Part shown: one piece after another, positions 17,272 through 26,198 of the stretch
How positions within the stretch are numbered: position 1 is the stretch's first letter
How the letters are laid out: every line of letters begins with the position of its first letter
From: CAZKEW01 sp964558915
Lineage (GTDB): Bacteria; Acidobacteriota; Aminicenantia; Aminicenantales; UBA8522
Length of the DNA: 27,089 nt
Reading direction: 5' to 3'
NCBI GenBank assembly: GCA_964558915.1
Contig: CAZLFV010000028.1
Span: 1 to 27,089, forward strand
Made by a program: the position numbers and the translations under genes
The notes under the pieces: model-generated
What the model saw: the letters and a program-made list of their open reading frames with translations, nothing else
Told to the model about the DNA's origin: nothing
Databases searched by the model: none

Positions 17272-17297
17272 CAAAAAGTGTTTTCACGTTATATACT
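17268..17297 (+). promoter_or_regulatory. Promoter of the DUF5107-symporter-URO-D run
   Basis: TTAACA (17268-17273), 18 bases, TATACT (17292-17297). The expected start is near 17304, so an in-frame ATG at 17278 could not be used from this promoter. This supports ATG 17326, which has GGAGG five bases upstream (17316-17320). Confidence 0.6.
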
Positions 17298-17325
17298 TGA
17301 TGGGCATTATCCCTTGGAGGTGGCC

Positions 17326-20300
17326 ATGAGAAAAGTATTTTTTTGGGCCTTGCTCCTGTATTTTGCCGCGGCCGCTTTTGGCCAGGATGCCTCGATCAAG
17401 GAAGAGGACCTTGTTCTTAAGACTTATCCGTTTTCTGATCCTGACCCCGTTCCTCTCATCGGCCCCCTTTATCCTTACTTCAAGCTTAACGGCTATAGTT
17501 TGACCGGCAAGGATCAGGCTTGGAAGATGGTCACCCTGGAAAATCCTTTTCTCAAAGCTGTGGTCGCGCCCGAGATCGGAGGAAAAATTTGGGGCGCACT
17601 TGAAAAATCGACACACCGCGCTTTCGCCTACTGGAATCGGGTCGTCAAGTTCCGGGAGATTGCCCTGCGTGGACCCTGGACGTCGGGCGGGATTGAGTTC
17701 AATTTCGGGATCCTCGGCCACACTCCCATGACAGCAACTCCGGTTGATTATCTTTATAGGAAGAATGATGACGGGAGCGTAGGCTGCGTCGTGGGCGCTA
17801 TGGACCTTCCTTCACGAACTTACTGGCGAGTCAATATCCGCCTGCCCAAAGATGCGGCTTTTCTTGAGACCGAGTGCTTCTGGTTCAACCCGACGCCGCT
17901 TCACGATTCTCTGTATCATTGGATGACAGCGGCCGAGGACGTCGGGGACGACCTGCGATACTGTTATCCCGGAAATCATTATATTGGCCACGGCGGACAG
18001 GCCTCTCCCTGGCCGATCGCTGAGAACGGCCAGGATGTCTCGTATTACCGGAATAACAATTTCGGAGGCAGCAAGTCTTATCATGTTCTCGGAGAGTACG
18101 GCGAATATTTTGGCGGCTACTGGGAAAACGCTGGTTTCGGCTACGGCCACTGGGCGCTTTACGACGACAAACCGGGCCTGAAGCTCTGGATCTGGTCATT
18201 GGCCCGCGACGGAGGCATCTGGAAAGACTTGCTGACCGACCCGGGAAATCAACAATACACTGAGCCTCAGACCGGGTTGCTCTATAACCAGGCGGCTGGT
18301 GATAGCGGACTGACACCTTTCAAGCACGCTTTTTTTGCTCCGATGTCAGTCATGAGATGGAAGGAGATCTGGTTCCCCATTAAAGACATCGGCGGCTTGG
18401 TCGCTGCCTCGCCATATGCTGCGCTGAATGTTTCCAGAGAAGAGGATAACCTGCGGCTCGGAATCTGTCCTCTGCAAAGCCTGGATGACGACCTTGTTGT
18501 CCGTGTCGGCACTGAGCAGGTTTATCGTCGGCACTTGGGATTGAGACCGCTCGAAACCCTCATCCAGCACGTGGACCTCTCCGGGAAAAAAGGCGAGGTC
18601 GCCGTGGAACTGGGAAAAGAAAAGCTGAGGTGGACGTCGGTGGATAAAGAACGCAACACGCTCAGCCGTCCCGTCGTTGCTTTTAAGGATTTCGATTGGA
18701 CATCAGCCGAAGGACTCTTCGTGGCTGGCCAGGAGCTGGCCAAGCAGCGGAATTATCCCGAGGCGCTGGACCGGCTATTGTCCTGCCTCGAGAAGGAACC
18801 CGGACATATCAGGGCATTGGCCCAAGTTGCCGAGCTTTACTTCAAGCGAGCTGAATATGAGAAAGCCAGGAATTATGCCCTCACCGCGCTGGCCATCGAT
18901 GCTTATGACGCCGGCGCGAATTTCATCTACGGCGTTATTAGCCGTGAGCTCGGCAAATATGCCGATGCCAAGGATGGATTCGGCTGGGCCGCCCGCTCAC
19001 TAGAATTCCGTTCGGCTGCTTATGAACAACTTGCAGAAATCAATCTGCTCGAAAATAGACCGGGCCGGGCTGAAGAATACGCCAATCGCTCGCTTGATTA
19101 TAATAAATACAACCTGGAAGCGAAACAGCTTATCGCCATCCTGGCGCGGCTGAAGAATGATAAAGAGAAGGCGGCCGAAGCTATTCAATCCATCCTCCAG
19201 ATTGACGCGCTCAGTCATTTTGCCCGGTTCGAGAATTATCTTTTAGCGCCGACCGCTGAAAATCGAGCGGCCTTTAGTTCGCTCATCCGTAATGAGTTTC
19301 CTGACCAGACGTGCCTTGAGCTCGGGCTGAGCTATTCTCATCAAGGCCTGGAGTCTGAGGCGATTCAGGTGCTGGAGATGAGTCCCGCTAACCCTATCAT
19401 CGATTACTGGCTGGCTTTTCTTTACAAGGACAGGAGCCCCGCCGAGAGCGATAGGCGCCTGGATAGTGCTTTAGCTGCTTCACCGAACCTTGTCTTCCCT
19501 TACAGGATTGAGACTCTTCCCGTGCTTCGCTGGGCCTTGTCGAGAAATGAAAACTGGAAGACCGCCTACTATCTCGGTTTAGTTCTGTGGAATACCGGAA
19601 GAAAGAGCGAAGCAGAAGAGCTTTTCGAGAGGCTAGCAGACCGGCCTAACTGGTCGCCTTTCTATTTAGCGCGGGCCAAAATGTTCGGGGTCCGAAAGGA
19701 TGGTTCCTCGAGACTTAAAGACATTCAAAAAGCCATCGAGATTGATCAAGCGAACTGGCGGGCATGGCGGGCTCTTACTGATTCTTACGAGAAGCAGGGG
19801 AAGTTTGGCCTGGCCCTTCAAAGCGCTCTGAACATTTATAAGAGGTATCCCGACAAATCAGCTCTGGCCATGGATTACGCCAAAGCCCTTCTTCATAACC
19901 GCAAATTCGCGCAATGCCTCGAAGTCCTCGGCCGCACCACCGTCCTCCCTTACGAAGGAGCATGGGAAGGCCGAGACCTTTATAAGCAAGCCAATCTCTT
20001 CTGGGCCAGCGGGAACATCAATGTAGGGAATCTGAAAAAGGCCGTCCTTCTTGCTGAAAAGGCTAGGCAGTGGCCGGAGCATCTCGGCGCCGGGAAGCCT
20101 CATGATCCTGACGAGCGCCCGGAAAATTTTCTACTCGCTGTAGCTTATGAAAGAATGGGGGACCGCAAAAAGGCCGAGACATTCTATGCAGCTATTGTAG
20201 AGGAGGTGGAGAAATTTGCGGGGGATTTAAGCTCAGTGAATTACCTCGCTGCCATCGCCTTGAAAAAACTGGGAAAGGAAGCCCGAGGCCTCGAGCTACT

Positions 20301-20496
20301 CCTGGCCTGGCGCGACAAGTGTGGTGAGAAAAATGCGGTCTGTGAGTGGGCCCTGGCCAAATATAAAAACGATAAAAGCCTCGCTTCCCAAATCCTGGCG
20401 AGGCTGAAATCCGGGCCCGGCGCTTCCTCCTGGGACATGGGCACGGGAGACCGCTATTTCCCCCTGATCCTCGAATTGGCCAAATCGGGAGTTTGA
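17326..20496 (+). CDS. Secreted DUF5107 protein with TPR repeats
   Basis: A protein of about 1056 residues starting at ATG 17326. A signal peptide of about 19 residues ends at AFG-QD. Residues about 25-350 resemble DUF5107, a presumed beta-sandwich of the galactose-mutarotase-like/carbohydrate-binding type, rich in Trp, Tyr and Gly (for example PEIGGKIWG and GGIEFNFG). From about 450 to the end lies a long helical TPR array, starting near SAEGLFVAGQELAKQ. DUF5107-TPR proteins are typically found with carbohydrate-utilisation genes; I infer that it binds or processes a sugar-containing ligand outside the cytoplasm. It is followed after one base by a sodium:solute symporter, which supports an uptake role. 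No catalytic residues can be assigned. The start was chosen for the ribosome site, the signal peptide and the promoter position. Confidence 0.85.
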   Translation: MRKVFFWALLLYFAAAAFGQDASIKEEDLVLKTYPFSDPDPVPLIGPLYPYFKLNGYSLTGKDQAWKMVTLENPFLKAVVAPEIGGKIWGALEKSTHRAFAYWNRVVKFREIALRGPWTSGGIEFNFGILGHTPMTATPVDYLYRKNDDGSVGCVVGAMDLPSRTYWRVNIRLPKDAAFLETECFWFNPTPLHDSLYHWMTAAEDVGDDLRYCYPGNHYIGHGGQASPWPIAENGQDVSYYRNNNFGGSKSYHVLGEYGEYFGGYWENAGFGYGHWALYDDKPGLKLWIWSLARDGGIWKDLLTDPGNQQYTEPQTGLLYNQAAGDSGLTPFKHAFFAPMSVMRWKEIWFPIKDIGGLVAASPYAALNVSREEDNLRLGICPLQSLDDDLVVRVGTEQVYRRHLGLRPLETLIQHVDLSGKKGEVAVELGKEKLRWTSVDKERNTLSRPVVAFKDFDWTSAEGLFVAGQELAKQRNYPEALDRLLSCLEKEPGHIRALAQVAELYFKRAEYEKARNYALTALAIDAYDAGANFIYGVISRELGKYADAKDGFGWAARSLEFRSAAYEQLAEINLLENRPGRAEEYANRSLDYNKYNLEAKQLIAILARLKNDKEKAAEAIQSILQIDALSHFARFENYLLAPTAENRAAFSSLIRNEFPDQTCLELGLSYSHQGLESEAIQVLEMSPANPIIDYWLAFLYKDRSPAESDRRLDSALAASPNLVFPYRIETLPVLRWALSRNENWKTAYYLGLVLWNTGRKSEAEELFERLADRPNWSPFYLARAKMFGVRKDGSSRLKDIQKAIEIDQANWRAWRALTDSYEKQGKFGLALQSALNIYKRYPDKSALAMDYAKALLHNRKFAQCLEVLGRTTVLPYEGAWEGRDLYKQANLFWASGNINVGNLKKAVLLAEKARQWPEHLGAGKPHDPDERPENFLLAVAYERMGDRKKAETFYAAIVEEVEKFAGDLSSVNYLAAIALKKLGKEARGLELLLAWRDKCGEKNAVCEWALAKYKNDKSLASQILARLKSGPGASSWDMGTGDRYFPLILELAKSGV

Positions 20497-20497
20497 G

Positions 20498-22258
20498 ATG
20501 AGTGGACTCGAGTCCATCGACCTCGGCATCGTCGCCCTCTACCTCGCCGCCATGATCGGCATCGGGCTTCTCAGCCAGAAACTCGCCTCGCGCGGCGCTG
20601 ACTCTTATTTTCTGGGCGAACGCCGCATGCCTTGGTGGATGCTCGCCGCCTCCGGCTCTTCATCATACTGGGACATCACAGGGACGATGTGGATCGTCTC
20701 GCTCCTCTGCGTCCTGGGCATGAAGACCATGTGGCACCAGTGGGTCTGGGGATTTCCGCTTCCGGTATTCTTTGCCGCCTTCATGGGCCGGTGGATCAAC
20801 CGCTCTAAAGTGATGACCGCCGCCGAATGGATGAAAACCCGGTTCGGCGAGGACACTGCCGGACAGTCAGCGCGCTCTGCATACGCGGCCCTGGCGGTCA
20901 TCACGGTCGTGGCCTTCCTCGCTTATGATGCTGTCGGCATGGGGAAATTCGGCCAGCAGTATCTTCCTTTTTCCCGGAACGTCTGCGCTGCCCTGATTCT
21001 GGGCCTGACCGGGATTTATGTTGTCTTTGGAGGGTTTCGTTCTCTCATCATCACTGAGCTCGTGCAGACGGTCATCATGAGCTTCGGTGCTGTCGTTATC
21101 GCTTATCTCGGGTTTCGCCAGGTCAAACTCGGCGACCTGGCGACGAAGGTCTCGGGCTCCTGGTTCAGCCTGTCGATCCCCTGGAAAGACCCGGCCTTTG
21201 CGGAAACGGAGTTCTTCCTTTTTGGAGCCCTGAGCATAGCTTGGGTGAGCAAAGGCCTTCTCCTCTGTTTTGGCGGGCCCGAGCAGCTCTATGATTTCCA
21301 GCGCTTCTTATCCGCCCGGAATGAGCGGGACGCCTCGAAGCTCGGCCTGCTCTGGGGAGTCCTGCATACCTTGCGCTGGCCGATGGCCATGGGAATCGCC
21401 GTGCTCTTTCTCAGCGGCTTTATGGGCGTCAGCGATACCGAGCAGGTGATGCCTGCCGTGATCAAAAATTTTCTCCCGATCGGCATCCGCGGTCTGGTGC
21501 TGGCCGCTCTTTTGGCGGCGTTTATGTCAACCTTCAACTCCACAGTCAATGCGGGCGCTTCTTATCTTGTGATCGATTTCTATAAGAAATATATCAACAG
21601 GGAAGCCTCTCAGAAGCAGCTTGTCCGCGCCGGCTATGTTTCTTCGTCCGTGTTGATCATCATCGGAATCCTGATCGGCGCAACAGCCACGTCCATTCAT
21701 AGAATTTTTCAGTGGATCATGGCTGCGCTTGGAGCCGGAGTCCTTCTTCCAAATTTCTTGCGCTGGTACTGGTGGAGGCTCAACGGCTGGGGGTTTACAG
21801 CCGGCGTGCTTGTGGGGATTTTCGCTTCGCTCATCCAGGCCGTGTTTTTCGCCTCCACGCCTTTATATGTTTACTTCCCCGTGATTGCGGGGATCGGACT
21901 CGCCGCCTCTATCTTAGTCTCATACCTCACCCCGGCGACCGAGGAAAAAGTGCTCCTAGATTTTTTTATGACTATCCAGCCGGCGGGGCTGTGGCGGCCG
22001 GTGAGGAATAAGGTCGAATCCTTGCATGCCGGGTTCAAAAGAGACATTCCTTTCCGTCATGACCTCCTCAATGTCGCCGTGGGCATACCCTGGCTGTTCT
22101 CGCTGTGGGTTGCGCCGATGTATCTTGTGGCGCGAAGATACCAGGAAGCCGGCCTGTTTTTTTTGGCAGCCGGCGCCCTCTCTGTTGTCCTTTACTTCAC
22201 TTGGTATAAGCCCTTAAAATATGAAAAGGCAAGAAACTGGCCGGAGAGGAGATCATGA
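20498..22258 (+). CDS. Sodium:solute symporter (SSS) family transporter
   Basis: A 586-residue inner-membrane transporter with about a dozen or more hydrophobic segments, as in the SSS family (sugars, amino acids, sialate, choline-type solutes). GGFRSLIITELVQTV at 178-192 is the family's conserved loop/helix, and FMSTFNSTVNAG at 342-353 is the Na-site helix with Ser344/Thr345. The C-terminal ~70 residues are unlike the core and end with two helices. It starts one base after the DUF5107 stop and overlaps the next gene by ATGA, so the three are almost certainly co-transcribed. The solute is not determinable; a sugar or a methylated compound handled by the neighbouring enzymes would fit. Confidence 0.93.
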   Translation: MSGLESIDLGIVALYLAAMIGIGLLSQKLASRGADSYFLGERRMPWWMLAASGSSSYWDITGTMWIVSLLCVLGMKTMWHQWVWGFPLPVFFAAFMGRWINRSKVMTAAEWMKTRFGEDTAGQSARSAYAALAVITVVAFLAYDAVGMGKFGQQYLPFSRNVCAALILGLTGIYVVFGGFRSLIITELVQTVIMSFGAVVIAYLGFRQVKLGDLATKVSGSWFSLSIPWKDPAFAETEFFLFGALSIAWVSKGLLLCFGGPEQLYDFQRFLSARNERDASKLGLLWGVLHTLRWPMAMGIAVLFLSGFMGVSDTEQVMPAVIKNFLPIGIRGLVLAALLAAFMSTFNSTVNAGASYLVIDFYKKYINREASQKQLVRAGYVSSSVLIIIGILIGATATSIHRIFQWIMAALGAGVLLPNFLRWYWWRLNGWGFTAGVLVGIFASLIQAVFFASTPLYVYFPVIAGIGLAASILVSYLTPATEEKVLLDFFMTIQPAGLWRPVRNKVESLHAGFKRDIPFRHDLLNVAVGIPWLFSLWVAPMYLVARRYQEAGLFFLAAGALSVVLYFTWYKPLKYEKARNWPERRS

Positions 22259-23514
22259 CAAAGCGGGAACGAGTTCTCTGTGCGATCAGTCATCGCGAGC
22301 CGGACAAAGTGCCGATCGACCTGGGGGCCATGCGTTCTACGGGCATCACGGCCGTGGCTTATGGTCAACTCAAGAAATATCTCGGCATCGCCGCCGGTCA
22401 TACCTATGTTTATGATGTCGTCCAGCAGCTCGCTCAGCCCGAATTGCCAATCCTGGATTATGTCGATGCGGACGTCATCGACCTCGGCCGGGCGTTCCTG
22501 ACTCAGGAAACTGACTGGAAAGATTTTGTCCTGCCCGATGGTTCGCCGGCGAAAATTCCCGCCTCTGCCAGACTCGATCCTGACGGACAGGGTGGGTGGC
22601 TGGCCAAGAGCGAAGACGGAACGGTCATCGGGGCCATGCCTCAGGGGGCGTTCTACCTCAGCCAGAGTTATTTTCCCCTCCTGGATTGGGACGGCCGCGA
22701 CTTGGCTTTGCTCGAGCGGCTGCCCGAGCTGATGAACAAGGTGACCTGGGCGGCTTTTGCCACAGCTCCCGCGCATAAGCCGTTGACAAGAGAGCATCTC
22801 GCCGATATCAGGCAGCGGGCCAAGTCTCTCTATGAGACTACAGATTTCGCAATCATGGCCGGGTTCGGAGGGAACCTGCTCGAGTGGGGGCAGTTCCTCT
22901 GTCGGATTGACCGTTTTCTCGCTGACCTTATCGACGCCCCAAAAAAAGTCGAAGCAATCCTCGACAGGCTCACAGAAATTCACCTGGAAAACCTCGAAAA
23001 GTTCCTGGACGCCATCGAAGGGTATGCTCAGATTATTCAGATGGGCGATGACCTGGGAACGCAGCTTGCGCCCCAGATTTCGCCGCAGATGTATCAGAGA
23101 TTCTTCAAGCCGCGGCACAAACAGATCTACGAGAGAGTCAGGAGGCGGGAGGGCATCCATGTGTTTCTCCACTCCTGCGGGTCGATTGCGGACCTGCTCC
23201 CGGACTTGATTGAAGCTGGCGTTGAGATCATCAATCCCGTCCAGACCAGCGCCCGGGGAATGGACCCGGAATGGCTCAAGCGAGAATTCGGAAAGGACTT
23301 GACTTTCTGGGGAGGAGGCTGCGACACCCAGCATCTGCTTCCCGCTGGAACGGAACAGGAGATCGATGAACAGGTCCGGCGCAGGATTGAAATATTCGGC
23401 CGGGGCGGAGGGTATGTTTTCACCCAGATCCACAACATCCTGCCCAATGTTCCGCCCCAAAATATTGTCGCCATGATTGAAGCGGCCAAAACCTACCGGT
23501 CCCTTTTTGAATAA
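22255..23514 (+). CDS. URO-D superfamily, corrinoid methyltransferase-like protein
   Basis: A 419-residue cytoplasmic TIM-barrel protein of the uroporphyrinogen decarboxylase/MtaA-CmuA superfamily. The N-terminus TKRERVLCAISHREPDKVP is typical of the non-heme branch. It shows a probable zinc site: H306-x-C308-G (LHSCGS) and Cys356 (GGGCDTQ). This is the H-x-C...C pattern of corrinoid:coenzyme M and related methyltransferases rather than of HemE, which lacks it. It may move a methyl group or act on a substrate brought in by the neighbouring symporter. No corrinoid-binding protein or reactivase is in the window. GAGAGGAG precedes its ATG, which overlaps the symporter stop by four bases. Confidence 0.85.
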   Translation: MTKRERVLCAISHREPDKVPIDLGAMRSTGITAVAYGQLKKYLGIAAGHTYVYDVVQQLAQPELPILDYVDADVIDLGRAFLTQETDWKDFVLPDGSPAKIPASARLDPDGQGGWLAKSEDGTVIGAMPQGAFYLSQSYFPLLDWDGRDLALLERLPELMNKVTWAAFATAPAHKPLTREHLADIRQRAKSLYETTDFAIMAGFGGNLLEWGQFLCRIDRFLADLIDAPKKVEAILDRLTEIHLENLEKFLDAIEGYAQIIQMGDDLGTQLAPQISPQMYQRFFKPRHKQIYERVRRREGIHVFLHSCGSIADLLPDLIEAGVEIINPVQTSARGMDPEWLKREFGKDLTFWGGGCDTQHLLPAGTEQEIDEQVRRRIEIFGRGGGYVFTQIHNILPNVPPQNIVAMIEAAKTYRSLFE

Positions 23515-23525
23515 AAAATAACGTC

Positions 23526-23554
23526 TGGACATCGTCATTGACCAGTGCTACATT
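23526..23554 (+). promoter_or_regulatory. Extended -10 promoter for the OmpA-family gene
   Basis: TGGACA (23526-23531), 17 bases, TACATT (23549-23554) preceded by TGC. The start would be near 23561, about 31 bases before ATG 23592. A second -35-like TTGACC at 23538 has no matching -10. AGAGGTG just before the ATG is the ribosome site. Confidence 0.5.
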
Positions 23555-23591
23555 CTTGTTGGCAATAGAACACCACGGAAAGAGGTGAATC

Positions 23592-24260
23592 ATGAAAAAA
23601 TCGATAGCTCTTCTTTTGGTGGCAGCGTTTTTATTTTTTAGCTGGAGCTGTGCTTCCTGGAGCAAAAGCAAAAAGGGTGCGGCCATTGGCGCCGGAGCTG
23701 GAGCCGTTGTCGGCGGCCTGATCGGAAAAGGTACAGCAGGCACTATCGTTGGCGCACTCCTCGGGGCGGCGGTCGGCGGCGCAGCGGGAGCTTATATCGG
23801 GCGTTACATGGACAAGCAAGCCGAAGAAATGCGTCGTGACCTCGAGGGGGCAAAGGTTGAACGGGTTGGCGAAGGAATCAAAATCACCTTCAGTTCCGGG
23901 CTGCTTTTTGACGTCAATAAATATGAGCTCAAAGAAACGAGTAAGGCCAATCTCGGCGACCTGGCCAAGATCCTGAACAAGTATCCCGATACAAACATCA
24001 TCATTGAAGGGCATACGGATTCTTCAGGATCTGCTGATTACAATATGGATCTTTCGAAAAAGCGGGCGGATGCTGTGACTTTCTATCTGGGGATGAACAA
24101 CGTCGACGCCCGGAGATTCTTGGTCAAAGGGTATGGCGCTACTCAACCCATTGCCACAAATGATACGGACGAGGGACGTGCCCAGAACCGCCGCGTTGAT
24201 GTCGGCATCATGGCCAATGATAAATTGAAAAAGGCCGCCCAAGAGAGCACTAAAGGATAA
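23592..24260 (+). CDS. OmpA-family outer-membrane lipoprotein with glycine zipper
   Basis: A 222-residue protein. The signal peptide ends in FFSWSC, so Cys20 is probably lipidated, though the -3 and -2 residues make an atypical lipobox. Residues about 28-72 are a Gly/Ala-rich glycine-zipper segment (GAGAGAVVGGLIG, repeated in style), often membrane-associated. Residues about 95-205 are an OmpA-like peptidoglycan-binding domain, with GHTDSSG (Asp143), N-x-x-LS-x-x-RA (Arg158) and NRRV (199-202) contacting diaminopimelate in this family. It should tether the outer membrane to peptidoglycan, implying a diderm cell. It has its own promoter and ribosome site and is not clearly linked to the upstream operon. 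Confidence 0.93.
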   Translation: MKKSIALLLVAAFLFFSWSCASWSKSKKGAAIGAGAGAVVGGLIGKGTAGTIVGALLGAAVGGAAGAYIGRYMDKQAEEMRRDLEGAKVERVGEGIKITFSSGLLFDVNKYELKETSKANLGDLAKILNKYPDTNIIIEGHTDSSGSADYNMDLSKKRADAVTFYLGMNNVDARRFLVKGYGATQPIATNDTDEGRAQNRRVDVGIMANDKLKKAAQESTKG

Positions 24261-24272
24261 AATCCATTCCCC

Positions 24273-25238
24273 GTGTATCTAGGAGCTGACATCAAGCGTG
24301 AGATCCTCCTTTTTGCTTTTATTTTCTTGGTCCTGGGACCTGTGCCCATCATGAGTATTCATCGCCACCAAGAAAATAAAACTACTTCAGCCGCCGCAGC
24401 CTTCGCCTTGCTCCTGCCCGAGGAAATCTCCGGCTGGAAAGAGAGCCGTCCAGACGAGGTCTACGGCCGGGAAAATATTTTCGATTATATGGATGGGGCG
24501 GGCGAAATCTACCTTGCCTATGATTTCCAGTTCGTTTTTGTGCGTGAGTATGTCCGGGCCAATTCGCCCTCCCTCATGGTGGAAATCTACCAGATGTCTT
24601 CGTCCGAGGACGCTTTCGGTGTCTTCACTCAGGACCTGGACGGGAATGAGGTTAACCTGGGGCAGGATGCCCTGTATGCGGCCGGCCTGCTTCGATTCTG
24701 GAAGGATAAAATTTTCGTCCGGATCATGGCCGATAAAGAAACGGCTGAGATCAAGCCGGTCATCATGAAGCTCGGCGAGATAATCGTCGCCGCCTCGCCG
24801 CAGGAAGGGATAAGGCCAAGCCTCATTTCCGCCGTCCCGTCCGCAGGGCTCCGGCCCAAGACCCTGCGCTATTTTCATACTCTTATCTCCCTGAACTCGC
24901 ATTATTTTCTGGCCGGCGAAAATGTCTTAAACCTTTCGTCTGACACCCAGGTCGTGCTGACCCAATATGAGAAGGAGAAAAGCCGGGCGCGGCTGCTGCT
25001 TGTCGCCTATCGTTCACCGAATCAAGCGGAAGCCGCAAACAAGCAGTTTGTCAAAATCTACCTCAAAGATAAAGCTCTGCCGGAGGGCAAAGTCCAGTCG
25101 AATAAACTCGAAGATGGACAGTTTGCTGGAATCCTGCGCAGAAACAGATTTCTGATCATTGTCCTCGACGCTGAGGCTCTGCCTCTCGCCGAATGGCTGT
25201 TCGAGGAAACATCTCAAAAACTGGAGGAGGAGAACTGA
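24273..25238 (+). CDS. DUF6599-family exported protein
   Basis: A protein of about 321 residues from GTG 24273. It has a hydrophobic N-terminal segment (about 11-27) and then a soluble domain. The sequence YGRENIFDYMDGAGEIY (64-80) is the conserved block of the DUF6599 family as I recall it; the function is unknown. The start is uncertain: GTG 24273 lacks a Shine-Dalgarno, while AGGAG (24281-24285) is ideally placed for the ATC codon at 24291, which would give an N-terminus reading M-K-R-E-I-L-L-F and a more usual signal sequence of 315 residues. The gene starts 13-30 bases after the OmpA gene, and its stop overlaps the DUF362 start by one base, so the last two form a unit. Confidence 0.75.
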   Translation: MYLGADIKREILLFAFIFLVLGPVPIMSIHRHQENKTTSAAAAFALLLPEEISGWKESRPDEVYGRENIFDYMDGAGEIYLAYDFQFVFVREYVRANSPSLMVEIYQMSSSEDAFGVFTQDLDGNEVNLGQDALYAAGLLRFWKDKIFVRIMADKETAEIKPVIMKLGEIIVAASPQEGIRPSLISAVPSAGLRPKTLRYFHTLISLNSHYFLAGENVLNLSSDTQVVLTQYEKEKSRARLLLVAYRSPNQAEAANKQFVKIYLKDKALPEGKVQSNKLEDGQFAGILRRNRFLIIVLDAEALPLAEWLFEETSQKLEEEN

Positions 25239-26158
25239 TGAAAAAGACAACCAAGCCAAGAAAAGTCGTAACGCGCCGGGACTTCATCAAGGGTGCGGCC
25301 CTGGGATCACTCGGCATCGCCCTTTATGGGAACGGCAGACGTCTGTTCGCCAAATCGGGCCCAGGTGTTGCTCTCTTTGCCGCTGAGAACCCGCAAAGCA
25401 CGATCGTCCTGATCCGAAACGAGAAAGCGATCGGCACGGGCGATGCCATTAATCCGGCTGTCGTCCAGGAAATGATCGACACGGCGCTCAAGGAGTTCTC
25501 GGGAGAACAGGACGCGGCCAAGGCCTGGGCGAAGTTTGTGCGGCCTGATGATACCGTCGGGGTGAAATTTACCCGTTGCGGTTATATGCGCGTTCATACT
25601 GAGCAGCCGGTCATCGATGCCATCGTCAAGAGGGTCGGCGAGGCCGGAGTGGCTCAAAACCGGATCATCGCCCAGGACGGCGGACTGCCTGTAGCCAAAT
25701 GCACGGTCCTGATCAACGTTCCCACAGTCAAAGTCCACACGCTCACCGGGATCGCCGTCTCACTTAAGAACTACATTAATTTCAGCCCGCAGCCCTCCAA
25801 GTATCACGCTCCGAGCACCAACTTGGGCGAAATTTATCTCTTTCCTGAGGTCAAGGGAAAGACAAGGCTGATCATCGTCGACATGCTGCGGCCTTATTTT
25901 GGCCCCGGCCCGCAGATCAACCCGCTCCATCGCTGGAATTACCACGGCATCATGGTTGGCACCGACCCTGTGGCCATCGACAGCGTCTGCCTGCAGATCT
26001 GCCAAGTCAAGCGAAAGCTGTTTAAAGGAGAGGATTGGCCGATCACGCCGCCGCCTGATAATATTTTTGCTGCTGATAAGACATATAAACTCGGCACGAG
26101 CGACCCGGCCAAGATCAAGGTGATCAAGCTTGGATGGGAAAAAGATTTTTTAATTTAG
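25238..26158 (+). CDS. Tat-exported DUF362 domain protein
   Basis: A 306-residue protein starting at ATG 25238, inside TGATG at the stop of the DUF6599 gene and preceded by GGAGGAGG. An earlier in-frame start would add 15 residues inside the upstream gene. The N-terminus has a twin-arginine signal (TRRDFIKGAALGSLGIAL, Arg13-Arg14), which points to folded export, often of cofactor-bearing proteins. The body resembles DUF362: PDDTVGVKFTRCGY, LINVPTVKVHTLTGIAVSLKN, and GIMVGTDPVAIDSVCLQIC. No CxxCxxC ferredoxin cluster is present. Its biochemical role is unknown; the DUF6599 neighbour suggests they act together in the periplasm. Confidence 0.85.
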   Translation: MKKTTKPRKVVTRRDFIKGAALGSLGIALYGNGRRLFAKSGPGVALFAAENPQSTIVLIRNEKAIGTGDAINPAVVQEMIDTALKEFSGEQDAAKAWAKFVRPDDTVGVKFTRCGYMRVHTEQPVIDAIVKRVGEAGVAQNRIIAQDGGLPVAKCTVLINVPTVKVHTLTGIAVSLKNYINFSPQPSKYHAPSTNLGEIYLFPEVKGKTRLIIVDMLRPYFGPGPQINPLHRWNYHGIMVGTDPVAIDSVCLQICQVKRKLFKGEDWPITPPPDNIFAADKTYKLGTSDPAKIKVIKLGWEKDFLI

Positions 26159-26198
26159 TTGGGTATTCCTTTTACCTTTTGTGATTCAACGCTGAGCC

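Noticed and set aside
17278..17325. An upstream start for the DUF5107 protein at ATG 17278
   Set aside because: It lies upstream of the predicted transcription start and would bury the signal peptide. ATG 17326 has GGAGG close by.
22192..23538. A 448-codon open frame on the minus strand opposite the URO-D gene
   Set aside because: It is antisense to a gene with clear family motifs. The translation shows no recognisable domain and has the composition expected from reading GC-rich coding DNA backwards.
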